Positions 18,596 to 31,127 of a stretch of DNA of 64,000 bases are shown one piece after another (position 1 is the stretch's first letter; each line of letters opens with the position of its first letter). Made by a program: the position numbers and the translations under genes. The stretch is from Tahibacter amnicola (lineage in GTDB: Bacteria; Pseudomonadota; Gammaproteobacteria; Xanthomonadales; Rhodanobacteraceae), in contig NZ_CP104694.1 in the NCBI RefSeq assembly GCF_025398735.1, positions 6,394,663 through 6,458,662 of the forward strand. Reading direction: 5' to 3'. The notes under the pieces were generated by a model that was not told where the DNA came from, did not search any database, and worked only from the letters and a program-made list of their open reading frames with translations.

Positions 18596-19171
18596 CCCTG
18601 CTACTCCGTCATCATCGATCGACCGATTCTGCGGCGGCGGGCGGGCAAAGCCAAGCCGGGAACACGCATGGGCTTGTGCTTTGCGGACACCCTCTTTAGG
18701 CTCCGCGGCCGCCTGTGGCCGGCGCTACAACGCCGTGGCATCGGCAGGAACCGTGACATCACCGGAGATCGGGCCCTCCAGTGGCGCACGAAACCGGCAT
18801 ATCGACGACAACCGTCGGCTGCCCCCAGGGAACGGACTGACTGAAGGGATTGCACCTGCTGCCATCCCCTGCCAGAGGAAGGCCATGCTGCATCATCAAA
18901 CCGCGAATCCCGCATTCAATACGAATTCGCATGTTTCTTTTGTTTTTTTATACACAAGACGCGGGAGCAATCGTGCACCGCAATCCCTGTGCCGACTCCT
19001 GCAGAAAGAAGTCCTGAACAAGCGTCAGGATTGAAACCCTGCTGAGGCGAACACCCCCCCACAACCCCGTCAGACGCTGACGTACCCAGCGTCTTTTGCC
19101 CGCCCCTCGACTCAAGGGGCGCCGAAGAACAAGGCTTTCCGCCTCGTTCAGACCACTCAGAAAGGCTCGCC
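18596..19171. other. 576-bp intergenic region upstream of the pstS-like gene
   Basis: This holds the divergent promoters of the exported protein at 18068-18595 and the PstS-like gene. A locally AT-rich patch lies around 18930-18960 (a T-rich run followed by TATACACAAG). I looked for a Pho box (repeated CTGTCAT-type 7-mers) and do not see one. The leader ends in the hairpins annotated at 19072-19097. No gene is evident. Confidence 0.5.
19072..19097 (+). terminator. Leader hairpin with T run ahead of the pstS-like gene
   Basis: AGACGCTG (19072-19079) pairs with CAGCGTCT (19087-19094), followed by TTT, an intrinsic-terminator-like structure about 75 nt before the PstS-like start codon. A second short stem (CGCCCCT/AGGGGCG near 19101-19122) follows. 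Together they could form an attenuator, or simply end upstream transcription. Confidence 0.5.
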
Positions 19172-20224
19172 ATGAACAACACCTTGCCGCGTCCGGTCGC
19201 CCAGGCGACCGGAATAGTCCGACGTCTGCTCCTGATTTGCGCCGTCACCGTTGCATCACTGGCCATGAATGCCGGTGCGGCGGAGCTCTCGGGCGCCGGC
19301 TCCACCTTCGTCGAACCGTTGCTGGGGCGCTGGATCAACACCTGGTCGCAACAATCGGGCACCAGGGTCTCCTACAAGGCCTCGGGCTCGGGCGCCGGCA
19401 TTGAACAGGTCAAGGCCGGCACGGTGGACTTCGCCATGACCGACGCGCCGCTGTCGGAAGACGAGCTGACCAAGAACAATCTCACGCAGTTTCCCGTGGT
19501 TGCCGGCGGCATCGCCATCGTCGTGAACTTTCCCGGCGAACGTCGGCGCCTGCAGCTGACCGGTACCCTGCTGGCCGAGATCTACCTGGGCCGCATCACC
19601 CAATGGAATGATCCGAAGCTGCAGGAGCTCAACCCGGCGATGCCCCTGCCGGCACAGCCGATCATCGTCCTGTACCGCGGCGACAGTTCCGGCACGAGCT
19701 TCAACATCACCTCGTACCTGACCAAGGTCAGCCCGGAATGGGCGCAGGGCGTCGGTACGTCGAAGGCGCCACAGTGGCCAACGGGTCGGGGTATCCAGGG
19801 CAACGAAACCAGTGGCGACACGGTGATCGGGACGCCCTATTCCATCGCCTACGTCGAATACGGCTACGCGCTGGACCACAACATGCAGATCGTTGGATTG
19901 CGTGACGCGGCCGGCAAGACCGTCTCGCCGACCCAGTCGACCATCAGCTCCGCGGTCGATGCCGCCGACTGGGCCAATGCGCCGCACTTCAGCGTCCTGC
20001 TGGTCGGCGTGCAGGGCAACAACGCCTGGCCAATTGCGGCCGTCACCTGGGCCGTGGTGTCGCGCACGCCGCGCCGCATGGCCGACGGCCAGGGAACACT
20101 CGACTTCTTCCGCTGGGTGATCCGCAACGGCGCGGCACTGGCCGACGCGCAGGGCTACACGCCGATGCCCGAACGCGTCGTGAAGCTGATCGAAGCCGCC
20201 TGGGCGCGCGAAATGGGCCGCTGA
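19172..20224 (+). CDS. PstS-like phosphate-binding protein (orphan)
   Basis: A 350-residue exported protein with a long signal peptide (cleavage near MNAGAA, residue 37) and the phosphate-binding protein pattern: SGAGSTFVEP at the mature N-terminus, YKASGSGAGI, FAMTDAPL, and YRGDSSGTSFN. Such proteins bind inorganic phosphate in the periplasm and hand it to PstCA. No pstC, pstA, pstB or phoU gene is in the window, so either the transporter lies elsewhere or this is a stand-alone phosphate-binding protein. The 3' end converges on the FG-GAP gene, with a strong hairpin between them. Confidence 0.85.
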   Translation: MNNTLPRPVAQATGIVRRLLLICAVTVASLAMNAGAAELSGAGSTFVEPLLGRWINTWSQQSGTRVSYKASGSGAGIEQVKAGTVDFAMTDAPLSEDELTKNNLTQFPVVAGGIAIVVNFPGERRRLQLTGTLLAEIYLGRITQWNDPKLQELNPAMPLPAQPIIVLYRGDSSGTSFNITSYLTKVSPEWAQGVGTSKAPQWPTGRGIQGNETSGDTVIGTPYSIAYVEYGYALDHNMQIVGLRDAAGKTVSPTQSTISSAVDAADWANAPHFSVLLVGVQGNNAWPIAAVTWAVVSRTPRRMADGQGTLDFFRWVIRNGAALADAQGYTPMPERVVKLIEAAWAREMGR

Positions 20225-20234
20225 TCCGGCCCTG

Positions 20235-20269
20235 GCGCCGTCTGCTACGAAGGACGTAGCAGACGGCGC
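20235..20269. terminator. Bidirectional terminator hairpin
   Basis: Perfect 15-bp stem (20235-20249 with 20255-20269) and a 5-nt loop between the convergent PstS-like and FG-GAP genes. Confidence 0.75.
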
Positions 20270-20270
20270 G

Positions 20271-21314
20271 TCATTGCGACGCAAGCCTGTCGGTAAAGAT
20301 CACTTCGACCGGCACGCTGGCGCCAACATATACACCGCCGGCGAACGCGGCGCCGAAGGGCAGGAATTCGTGCAGGCCGGCCAATCCCGGCATGGTCCAC
20401 ACGCGCACCACCGCGCTGGTCCCCGAGCCGGTGCCCATCACCAGGTCCTGGCTGCCGTTGCCATCGACATCGCCAGCCGCCACGCGCACCCCACCGCGGA
20501 ACGATGCCGCGAAAGCAAAGAAGCTGGCCATCTCGCCGCCGGTCGCGCCGCTGAACACTTTCACATGGGGCCCGGCACCGGCATCCGCGTCGGCCCCCGT
20601 AATCAGATCTGCGCGGCCATCACCGTCGTAGTCGCCCGCGGCGACGAAGACCCCACCGCTGAATCCCGGCAGGTAGGCGAAAAAATCAGCAACCTGGGTA
20701 CCGGTAGCGCCGTCGAAAACCTTGATCTCGGGCCCTCCGCCCGGTCCGGCACCGGTCACGATATCCGCGTGGCCGTCACCATCGACGTCTCCCGCTGCCA
20801 CGCGCACGCCGCCGGTGAAACCGGGCGCATAGGCGAAAAAGTTGTGCAATTCCCGTTGATCGCGACCGCTGAGCACGCGCACCTGGGCCGATTGCCCGGC
20901 GCCCAGCACGTAGTCGCCGCGACCGTCGCCATCGACGTCGCCAACCGCCACGTGGACGCCACCGGTCAAGGCAGAGGCGAAAGCCAGGAAATTGGCGATC
21001 TCGGCGCCGCTGACGCCATCGAAGGCGCGCACCTGGGGCATGCCCCCCGGGCCGGCAGCCACCACGACGTCGGCCTGACGGTCGCCGGTAATGTCGCCGC
21101 ACGCGACCCGTGCGCCCCCACTGAACGCGGGACCGAATGCGTGGTAGCTGCGTTCGACGACCAGCGAGTCGCCGGCGTAGAGCCGCGCGCTGGTGGCGGC
21201 ACCGCCCTCGCTGCCGACACAGAACACCGGGGCAGCCGATGCGTCGCAGGTCAGCGCTGCCAGCACGGCAGCAACGCGAGCACAGGTCACGCACACCGCG
21301 GCAACAGGGCGCAT
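20271..21314 (-). CDS. Exported FG-GAP/VCBS-repeat beta-propeller protein
   Basis: A 347-residue protein with a signal peptide (1-27) followed by five to six repeats of about 57 residues. Each repeat carries FxGGVxVAxGDxDGDG, a calcium-binding loop of the integrin-alpha FG-GAP type (DVDGDGRGD, DVDGDGHAD, DYDGDGRAD, DVDGNGSQD), then a GAGPGG segment and a V(F/W)xG strand. Such proteins fold as a Ca-bound propeller and usually bind proteins or glycans outside the cell. The cargo or ligand is unknown. It is convergent with the PstS-like gene. Confidence 0.85.
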   Translation of the reverse strand: MRPVAAVCVTCARVAAVLAALTCDASAAPVFCVGSEGGAATSARLYAGDSLVVERSYHAFGPAFSGGARVACGDITGDRQADVVVAAGPGGMPQVRAFDGVSGAEIANFLAFASALTGGVHVAVGDVDGDGRGDYVLGAGQSAQVRVLSGRDQRELHNFFAYAPGFTGGVRVAAGDVDGDGHADIVTGAGPGGGPEIKVFDGATGTQVADFFAYLPGFSGGVFVAAGDYDGDGRADLITGADADAGAGPHVKVFSGATGGEMASFFAFAASFRGGVRVAAGDVDGNGSQDLVMGTGSGTSAVVRVWTMPGLAGLHEFLPFGAAFAGGVYVGASVPVEVIFTDRLASQ

Positions 21315-21433
21315 GCAACACCTCCGAATCGTTTCCGATTACGACGGCCGGCGATGGCTATGCTCGCACATCACGGCGCACGGCGCCCGCGCGCCGAAAT
21401 AAAAAGTGCGAAGACGCAACCGGTGAAGATTGT

Positions 21434-21928
21434 CTACGGGCGCGAGTCGGAGGTTTCCCCGCGAGCCAGCCAGCGCGGGACCCAGTGGAAGATCACAAGC
21501 GCAACGCCCGTGCACAGGACGGCCGTCATCGGGTAGCCCATGCCCGCCGCCATGCCGATGGCGGAGGTGGTCCAGATGCCGGCGGCGGTGGTCAGGCCCT
21601 CCACGCGCCCCTGGTGCGGCCCCTTGAGGATGGTGCCGGCGCCCAGGAAGCCGATGCCGGAGACGATGCCCTGGACGACGCGCGTCAGGTCGCCCTGGCT
21701 CACGCCCGCCTGCAGGGGCACGAGGACGAACAAGGCCGACCCCAGCGACACGAGCATGTGGGTCTTGAGGCCGGCGGCGCGGCCCTTGCGCTCCCGCTCG
21801 TAGCCGAGCAGGCCGCCCAGGAGCGCCGCAATGGACAACCGCACGACGGTACGGGTGATCTCGCCTAGTTCGGCGAAGCTGCCCAGTTCCTGCGCCAGAA
21901 CGCTGGCCACCTGTGCATCTGCCGCCAT
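21434..21928 (-). CDS. MgtC/SapB-family inner membrane protein
   Basis: A 164-residue membrane protein with the MgtC family core: RLSIAALLGGLLGYERERKG, GLKTHMLVSLGSALFVL, GIGFLGAGTIL and TTAAGIWTTSAIGMAAGMG. MgtC-like proteins have been linked to magnesium-limited growth, F-type ATPase modulation and virulence. The start is the ATG at 21928; longer upstream frames are arginine-rich and not membrane-like. The short C-terminus, lacking the extra ACT-like domain of MgtC proper, fits the SapB-type subgroup. The gene follows an unrelated small membrane protein by 38 bp and could share its transcript. Confidence 0.85.
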   Translation of the reverse strand: MAADAQVASVLAQELGSFAELGEITRTVVRLSIAALLGGLLGYERERKGRAAGLKTHMLVSLGSALFVLVPLQAGVSQGDLTRVVQGIVSGIGFLGAGTILKGPHQGRVEGLTTAAGIWTTSAIGMAAGMGYPMTAVLCTGVALVIFHWVPRWLARGETSDSRP

Positions 21929-21966
21929 GGAAAACCTGCCTGTTCGAATGCCGGGGGAGCCCCTGG

Positions 21967-22461
21967 CTACGATAGTGAAGCGTCCGACGTCGACACGACG
22001 CCAAAAGCGACAGGCCGCAGGGCGCGCGACCAGATGGCGAAACACAGCCCGCCGACCGCGCCGCCGGCGACGAGGCCCGTGTAACCCAGGCCCGTGCGGG
22101 TGGCTGCGACGACGCCGGGAACGGGCGCCAGGGTGTCGAGCGCGAACAGCGCGCCTGCCACCGCGGCGGCACCGGCCAGCGCATGCAGCGGTGTGCGCAG
22201 GGCGGTGTGGTGGTGCGACAGCCATGCCGCCACCCCCATTGCCGGCAACCAGCCCACCAGGACGATACCGGCGTAGAACGGCGCGAATCCGGCCAGGTCG
22301 CGCACGACGCTTTCCAGGTTCACGTCCCAGGGAATGCGCATGCCCAGGCGCCGCAGCGCCAGCAGGCTGACCTGCGTCTGCACCACCGAACCCCAGTTCG
22401 CAGCAACGCCCAGCGCCGCAATGAATGCCCCGACAACACGCACGCGCCGACCTGACGTCAT
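21967..22461 (-). CDS. Four-helix membrane protein of unknown function
   Basis: A 164-residue protein with about four hydrophobic segments (near residues 8-30, 55-78, 88-108 and 125-148). I recognise no family. It starts at the ATG at 22461 and is divergent from the sugar dehydrogenase gene. The MgtC-like gene follows on the same strand. Confidence 0.6.
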   Translation of the reverse strand: MTSGRRVRVVGAFIAALGVAANWGSVVQTQVSLLALRRLGMRIPWDVNLESVVRDLAGFAPFYAGIVLVGWLPAMGVAAWLSHHHTALRTPLHALAGAAAVAGALFALDTLAPVPGVVAATRTGLGYTGLVAGGAVGGLCFAIWSRALRPVAFGVVSTSDASLS

Positions 22462-22588
22462 ATGGAATGGAATCCCTACCGCTCAGGCATGCAGATATAG
22501 GGGCAATCGTCCACTTTTGGTAGTGTCGCCGGGTAACCTGCAGTGCCCTTCACCCGCCGCGCGGCCGGCGCAACCCCGAGGACTGACC

Positions 22589-23695
22589 ATGAAGCGCTAC
22601 GCCCTGCTGTGCGGACTCCTCCTGGCAGCAACGACAGCCGGTGCGCAGGGTCCGATCTACGTGGTCGACACCCTGGCGGAGGGGCTGGACCATCCCTGGT
22701 CCCTGGAATTCCTTCCGGATGGCCGCCAGCTGGTCACCGAACGCGCCGGCCGGCTTCGCATGATCGAGAACGGAACGCTGGTCAAGGAACCGGTGGACGG
22801 CGTTCCACCCGTGATGGCTACAGGCCAGGGCGGCCTGTTCGAAGTACTGGCCGATCCCCGCTTTGGCGACAACCAGACACTGTACCTGTCGTTCGCCGAC
22901 GGCACGCCCGACGCCAACCGCACCCGCGTGATCAGTGCCCGGCTGGAAGGGCGCCGTCTGCGCGACGTCCGCACGATCTTCGCCGCCGAACCGACCAAGC
23001 GCGGCGGCGCCCATTTTGGCGGCCGCATGACCTTCCTGGCCGACGGCACGCTGGTGATCGGCCTGGGCGACGGCTTCAACTACCGCGACGAAGCGCAGAA
23101 TCTACAAAATCATTTCGGGAAGATCGTACGCATCAACCGCGACGGCTCGGTGCCGGCAGACAACCCGTTTCTCAACCGCAAGGATGCGCGCCCGGAAATC
23201 TATTCCCTGGGCCACCGCAACGTGCAGGGAATCGCGTTCGACCGCGCCGGCGGACGACTGTACGCCCATGAGCACGGGCCCAAGGGCGGTGACGAGGTCA
23301 ACCGTATCGAACCGGGCAAGAACTACGGCTGGCCCCTGATCACCTACGGCGTGGATTACTCCGGCGCGCAGATCTCACCCTACACCGAACGGCCGGGTCT
23401 GGAACAACCCCTGCTCCACTGGACGCCGTCGATCGCGCCGGCGGGCATGGCGCTGTACCGCGGCGACGAATTCCCCGCCTGGCGCGGCAGCCTGATCGTC
23501 ACCGCCCTGGCCGCGCAGAAGGCCCAGCGCGTGCCGATCGACGGTGACCGCATCGGCACGCAGGAAACCCTCTTCGCCGAGCTCAAGCAGCGCCTGCGCC
23601 AGGTGCGCGTGGACGCGGACGGCGTGGTGTACCTGTTGACGGACGACAGCCAGGGCAAAGTGCTCCGGGTCCGGGCAGCCTCGCGCAAACCGTGA
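22589..23695 (+). CDS. PQQ-dependent aldose sugar dehydrogenase (Asd/YliI type), exported
   Basis: A 368-residue protein with a signal peptide (1-19, ending TAGA) and the six-bladed propeller of soluble PQQ sugar dehydrogenases: DHPWSLEFLPDG, VTERAGRL, GGAHFGGRM, VIGLGDGFNYR, SLGHRNVQGIAFD, AHEHGPKGGDEVNRI, NYGWPLITYG and TPSIAPAGMALY. These contain the histidine and arginine residues that contact PQQ and calcium. The enzyme oxidises aldose sugars in the periplasm and passes electrons to the respiratory chain. The ATG at 22589 is chosen because it begins the signal peptide. PQQ biosynthesis genes are not in the window. Confidence 0.88.
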   Translation: MKRYALLCGLLLAATTAGAQGPIYVVDTLAEGLDHPWSLEFLPDGRQLVTERAGRLRMIENGTLVKEPVDGVPPVMATGQGGLFEVLADPRFGDNQTLYLSFADGTPDANRTRVISARLEGRRLRDVRTIFAAEPTKRGGAHFGGRMTFLADGTLVIGLGDGFNYRDEAQNLQNHFGKIVRINRDGSVPADNPFLNRKDARPEIYSLGHRNVQGIAFDRAGGRLYAHEHGPKGGDEVNRIEPGKNYGWPLITYGVDYSGAQISPYTERPGLEQPLLHWTPSIAPAGMALYRGDEFPAWRGSLIVTALAAQKAQRVPIDGDRIGTQETLFAELKQRLRQVRVDADGVVYLLTDDSQGKVLRVRAASRKP

Positions 23696-23815
23696 CTTTC
23701 GATGGATCGAAACTCCGACTTGCGCCCGATACCGTAGCGTGGCAACTCCGGTCTGAGTGACGACGCCGATCGTGGCCGACCACCCTCCCCCTTCTGCACA
23801 AACGGATCGATCCAC

Positions 23816-24556
23816 ATGACAATCCGGCACGGTTTATTCGCGCTGCTCGCGGCTCTTGCCGCCGGCAGCGCACAAGCAATCAGCGTGGACGAGCTGGTGG
23901 CCAAGAACATCGAGGCCCGCGGCGGCCTGGCAAAGATCCAGGCCATCCAGTCGCTGCGGCTGACGGGCCGCACGCAGTTCTCCGGCGGCGGCTTCTCGGT
24001 CGAGCTGGGCTTTCTGCAATTGCAGAAACGCGGCGACAAGTTCCGCGCCGAGAACTCGCTGCAGGGGCTGACGGCGGTCAGTGCCTACGACGGCAAGGAC
24101 GCCTGGCAGATCCAGCCATTCCAGGGCCGCAAGGACCCGGAAAAACTATCCGCCGACCAGGCCAAGAGTTTCGCCCAGCAGGCCGACATCGATGGCCCCC
24201 TCGTCGACTGGCGCGGCAAAGGCCACAAAGTGGAATACCTGGGCCTTGAGGACGTCGACGGCACGCCGGCGCACAAGCTCAAGGTGGCGCGCGCCGACGG
24301 CGATACGCAGTTCATCTACCTGGATCCGGACTATTTCCTGGAGATCCGCGTCAGCACGATCAGTGTCGTCCGCGGCGTGGAAAACGAACAGGAGAACGAC
24401 CTGGGCAACTACGAGGCGGTCAACGGCGTGTTTGTCCCGTTTTCGATCGAATCGGGGCCGAAAGGCCAACCCAAGGGACAGAAGCTCACCATCGAGAAAG
24501 CCGAAGCCAACGTCGAGATCGACGATGCGGTGTTTTCCCTGCCGGCAGCCAAGTAA
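23816..24556 (+). CDS. Exported LolA-like outer membrane lipoprotein-sorting fold protein
   Basis: A 246-residue protein with a signal peptide (1-21, ending GSAQA) and then alternating beta strands characteristic of the LolA/LolB half-barrel: ARGGLAKIQAIQSLRLTGR, a DGKDAWQIQPF segment and YFLEIRVST. Such periplasmic proteins bind a lipid or acyl chain. It is not LolA itself; bacteria carry several of these paralogues of unknown ligand. The gene ends 15 nt before the giant propeller gene, so the pair is almost certainly one operon and may work on the same substrate or envelope process. Confidence 0.7.
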   Translation: MTIRHGLFALLAALAAGSAQAISVDELVAKNIEARGGLAKIQAIQSLRLTGRTQFSGGGFSVELGFLQLQKRGDKFRAENSLQGLTAVSAYDGKDAWQIQPFQGRKDPEKLSADQAKSFAQQADIDGPLVDWRGKGHKVEYLGLEDVDGTPAHKLKVARADGDTQFIYLDPDYFLEIRVSTISVVRGVENEQENDLGNYEAVNGVFVPFSIESGPKGQPKGQKLTIEKAEANVEIDDAVFSLPAAK

Positions 24557-24571
24557 GCGGAGCACATCCTC

Positions 24572-27793
<3,222 letters not shown>

Positions 27794-27800
27794 CAGCGCC

Positions 27801-27832
27801 GCGTGCCGGCGCAGACCACTGCGCCGGCACGC
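27801..27832. terminator. Hairpin after the BNR operon
   Basis: Arms 27801-27813 and 27820-27832 form a perfect 13-bp GC-rich stem with a 6-nt loop, 8 nt after the BNR stop codon. No T run follows. Confidence 0.65.
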
Positions 27833-27941
27833 CGATCCGCCAAATGCGCCGGCGCCGCGATCGATCATGACCGCTGCTTACTTGTCTGGGGCGCCGGCTT
27901 CTGCAAGCCTTGCCGGCTCTCCCGCACGAAGGAACGCCCGC

Positions 27942-28286
27942 ATGATCCAGCGCCACGATGTCGGCCCGCGTATGTCCGAAGCCACCGTCCACAACGGAAC
28001 GATCTACCTCGCCGGCCAGGTTGCCGATGACCCGACCCAGGATATCCAGGGCCAGACACGCCAGGTGCTCGGCGCCATCGACGAACTGCTCGAGCGCTGC
28101 GGCAGCGACAAGTCGAAAATCCTGCGCGCCGAGATCTTCATCACTGACCTTTCCGAATTCGCCGCGATGAACGCCGTGTGGGACGCCTGGGTGGTACCGG
28201 GCCACACGCCGGCGCGCGCGACGGTGCAGGCCGCGCTGGCCAAGCCGGAATGGAAGATCGAGATCGTCGTCACTGCGGCGGTCTGA
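27942..28286 (+). CDS. RidA-family enamine/imine deaminase
   Basis: A 114-residue protein of the Rid family: VHNGTIYLAGQVADD at the front, the LGAIDELLERCGSDKSKILR helix, and PARATVQAALA near the C-terminus with the conserved Arg that contacts the substrate carboxylate. RidA hydrolyses reactive enamines and imines made by PLP enzymes, protecting other enzymes. The C-terminal pattern (KPEWKIEIVVTAAV) suggests a Rid2-type paralogue rather than canonical RidA. The ATG at 27942 is chosen; an upstream in-frame region translates to unconvincing arginine-rich sequence. Confidence 0.85.
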   Translation: MIQRHDVGPRMSEATVHNGTIYLAGQVADDPTQDIQGQTRQVLGAIDELLERCGSDKSKILRAEIFITDLSEFAAMNAVWDAWVVPGHTPARATVQAALAKPEWKIEIVVTAAV

Positions 28287-28294
28287 TTCACCCT

Positions 28295-28324
28295 CGTGCG
28301 GCCGGCACAGCAGCCGGCCGCACG
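28295..28324. terminator. Bidirectional terminator hairpin
   Basis: Perfect 12-bp stem (28295-28306 with 28313-28324), 6-nt loop, between convergent ridA-like and MCP genes. Confidence 0.75.
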
Positions 28325-28326
28325 CT

Positions 28327-29958
28327 TTACGCCTCTTCGCGCAACCGGAAACGTGACACACCACCCCGCAGCGTGATTGCCACCTGGTTGAGGCCGTCAA
28401 TGGCTTCGTTGGACTGGCGCAGTGCCTGCACCGTCTGCTGCGCCGATTCCGTCAGTTGCTGCAGCGCCTGGGTGATCTGGTCGGCGCCGTCCGCCTGCGC
28501 CTGCATGCCTTCGTTGACCGAGTCGAACCGCGGCGCGAGTGCCTGCACCTGGTTGATGATCTCGTGCAGCTGCTGGGTGACCGCGTTGACTTCCTGCATG
28601 CCGCGGCGGACTTCCTCGGAGAATTTGTCCATTCCCATGACGCTGCTGGCCACGGCGGACTGGATCTCCTTGACGATCTGCTCGATGTCGAACGTCGCCA
28701 CGGCGGTCTGGTCGGCGAGCCGGCGGATCTCGCTGGACACCACGGCAAATCCGCGTCCGAATTCGCCGGCTTTCTCTGCTTCGATCGCGGCGTTGAGTGA
28801 CAGCAGGTTGGTCTGGTCAGCCACCTTGCTGATGGTGGTGACGACCTGGTTGATGTTGCTGGCCTTCTCGTTGAGTACCGTCAACTTGGCCGTGATCGCG
28901 CCGGTCGCCTCGATGACATTGCGCATGGTTTCGCCCATCTGGGTCAGCGCGGACTGGCTTTCGCTCGCCTGGACGGCCGATTGGTCCGCACTCTCGGCCA
29001 CTTCCTTCATCGTCTTGACCAGGTGACGGGACGTCGCGGTGATCTCCCGCGATGTGGAACCGATCTCCGCCGTGGTACTGGCGATTTCCGTCGCGGTGGC
29101 CTGTTGCTCACGCGCGCTGGCCGCCACCTGCGTCACCGAGGTGGTCACCTGGAGACTGGTCGCCTTGACCTGCCCGATCAGGGCGGCGAGCTCGTCGATC
29201 ATCCGGTCGAAGCCGTCCGATACCACACCCAGCTCATCACGCCGCTGCATGGCGATGCGGCGGGTGAAGTCACCCTGCCGCGTGACTTCCGTGGCATCGA
29301 TCAGACGCTTGAGCGGCAGCGTGATGGACCGGAACAGAAGCACGCCTGAGAGCAGGCACAGCAAGGTCAATATCGCGAATGCCGCGATGAGCACCTCGCG
29401 GGTGCGAGCCAGCGCCTCGTCCACCTGCGCCATGATTTCGCGATTGTGGGCAATGTTGCGCTCGGTCAGCCCCTTCAGTGCCTTGTCCACTTGCTCAAAG
29501 CTGGCGTCCACGGTCTTGAGCGCAGCCGCTGTCGCCGCCGGGCCCACCGGCTGTCCCTCCGTCCCCAGCACCGCATCCACGGCCATGCGGAAGGGTTCCA
29601 GCGACGTCTTGAGTGACTCAAAGCGCGATCGCTCAGCTGGCTCGGCAATGAGTTTCTCGTAGGTACCCATCAGCTCGTCCCGGCGAGTGCGCAGGTCAAG
29701 GATCCGTTCCCGGTTGGCCTGTATCTCGTGCGCCTCGGTCAACGTGGCGTGTCGGGCAACGCGAAGGAACCCCTCCTCCACCGTCACGCGCAGTTCGGCG
29801 CCCACAAGCAGGCCCGGCACCGAATCGGTTTCAAGAGTCGTCATGTTCCTGCGGACCAGGTGCAGGTCGTAGAAGATGAGCCATCCGGCAATGGCGGTGA
29901 GGCCGAGGATGATCCCGAAACTGCCGAGAATGCGCTGACGGATCGACACGTCTTTCAT
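28327..29958 (-). CDS. Methyl-accepting chemotaxis protein, WspA-like
   Basis: A 543-residue chemoreceptor: TM1 at about 10-29, a four-helix-bundle periplasmic sensor (30-188), TM2 at 189-209, HAMP (210-265), and a cytoplasmic coiled coil whose hairpin tip reads [18 protein letters not shown] at 381-398. The tip variant (LSL and EKAG) and the following [19 protein letters not shown] and [14 protein letters not shown] resemble WspA, the surface-sensing receptor that drives c-di-GMP synthesis in Pseudomonas, rather than flagellar receptors. No CheA, CheW or wsp genes adjoin it; it is an orphan here. It ends against the RidA gene with a shared hairpin. Confidence 0.85.
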   Translation of the reverse strand: MKDVSIRQRILGSFGIILGLTAIAGWLIFYDLHLVRRNMTTLETDSVPGLLVGAELRVTVEEGFLRVARHATLTEAHEIQANRERILDLRTRRDELMGTYEKLIAEPAERSRFESLKTSLEPFRMAVDAVLGTEGQPVGPAATAAALKTVDASFEQVDKALKGLTERNIAHNREIMAQVDEALARTREVLIAAFAILTLLCLLSGVLLFRSITLPLKRLIDATEVTRQGDFTRRIAMQRRDELGVVSDGFDRMIDELAALIGQVKATSLQVTTSVTQVAASAREQQATATEIASTTAEIGSTSREITATSRHLVKTMKEVAESADQSAVQASESQSALTQMGETMRNVIEATGAITAKLTVLNEKASNINQVVTTISKVADQTNLLSLNAAIEAEKAGEFGRGFAVVSSEIRRLADQTAVATFDIEQIVKEIQSAVASSVMGMDKFSEEVRRGMQEVNAVTQQLHEIINQVQALAPRFDSVNEGMQAQADGADQITQALQQLTESAQQTVQALRQSNEAIDGLNQVAITLRGGVSRFRLREEA

Positions 29959-30140
29959 GCACGGACCTCGGTCACGATCAATGACCGGACGGCTGGCCGT
30001 CGAATCGGCAACCGCCCCCGATTCAGCACTGCACGCGGCGCAACCGGCCCTCTAGCGTCGTTGCCGCCCGCGTATTGGGAACAATACCCTTTTGCGTCTT
30101 GCAGATCACGCGCCCACCGACGGCGACGGCCCGCAACGTC

Positions 30141-30761
30141 TCAGATCTGGTTCACCACGGCAATGGCCACGGCTTCGACCGCCAGGCAGGAGGCGAGCAG
30201 GCCCCATGCGCCGGGCCGTTCAATGATCTCCAGCCAGTGCATGCGGCCGATCGAACGGTGCCGCAGCCGCGTCCGCTCGCCGTCGATACCGATCTCGACC
30301 GGCAGGGATCGCAGCTGGGACGCGGAATCAATGGCCAGCAGGCGTGGCAGCGCGGCCAGGGTCTTGGGATCGAAATGGGCCGGCTCCACCATGAGCAGCG
30401 GCACGCCGGGTTCACTGCTGCGGATCTCCAGCGCGCCGGAAGCGGATAATCGCACCGAGTCGACTGGCACATCCGGCCCGAGCGGAATGCTAGCGTTTGC
30501 GAAGCACCCTCGGACATGCCAACGCTTCTGGCCCGACGCGCGCCGCGCCGTCACGGCGGGCGGCAGCAGGCAGCCGCGCAGCAGAGCGGCCGCGGCGACC
30601 ACCGCGATCACCAGGCCCGCCCCCAGTTCCGTGTCGTCCAACGCCCGTGCCACGCAGGCGGCAAACACCACCATGGCCGATATCAGGCCGAAGGTCAGGT
30701 ACAAACGCAGCGGATTTTCCGGCCGTCCGCGCACCATCATGATCATGCCAGGTGTATTCAC
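30141..30761 (-). CDS. Membrane protein of unknown function
   Basis: A 206-residue protein with two membrane helices near the N-terminus (about 17-60), a soluble central region of about 125 residues, and a final hydrophobic stretch (GLLASCLAVEAVAIAVV) near the C-terminus. No family recognised. The start at 30761 is a GTG; an ATG at 30746 (five codons in) is an equal candidate. Confidence 0.55.
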   Translation of the reverse strand: MNTPGMIMMVRGRPENPLRLYLTFGLISAMVVFAACVARALDDTELGAGLVIAVVAAAALLRGCLLPPAVTARRASGQKRWHVRGCFANASIPLGPDVPVDSVRLSASGALEIRSSEPGVPLLMVEPAHFDPKTLAALPRLLAIDSASQLRSLPVEIGIDGERTRLRHRSIGRMHWLEIIERPGAWGLLASCLAVEAVAIAVVNQI

Positions 30762-31127
30762 TCAGCGTCCTTTTCACCTATTCCTTGGCACCGACCGATC
30801 CGCAGTGAACCGTCCGCCGGACACTTCCCGGCGTCGACAACGAGCACGTCGCCCACATCGTCAGTGCAACAAACTTGCGCGTATTACTCGGATTCCGGCC
30901 CTCTTTGTGATCAACGTGTAGCAATTATTTAAACAACAAGCAAAAAAGGCAGCTTCCGGCAACGCCCCGCGAGCACCGGTGTCGAATTGGCCATATAGAC
31001 TTCCGGACACGGCTGGATAGTCCGCTCCGCGACGCGGTGGCACATCGGAGCACCGGCTGCGGCGCGACAAAGCAAAAAAAAGGCCGCATCGCTGCGGCCT
31101 TTTCGATAGCAGTATGGACGTCCGTAA
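30762..31127. other. 366-bp intergenic region
   Basis: Between two minus-strand genes. It includes a relatively AT-rich patch (30915-30955, TTATTTAAACAACAAGC) that could carry the promoter of the gene at 30141-30761, and the rho-independent terminator at 31074-31103. No coding frame is convincing. Confidence 0.5.
31074..31103 (-). terminator. Rho-independent terminator of the DUF3592 gene
   Basis: AGGCCGCA (31081-31088) and TGCGGCCT (31093-31100) form an 8-bp stem with a 4-nt loop, followed on the minus strand by a run of seven to eight T residues (31074-31080 read as A on the plus strand). The TTTT on the other side may allow bidirectional use. Confidence 0.85.

Noticed and set aside
19024..19037. 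GTCAGGATTGAAAC, which looks like the 3' end of a type I CRISPR repeat
   Set aside because: It occurs once; no repeat-spacer periodicity and no cas gene is near.
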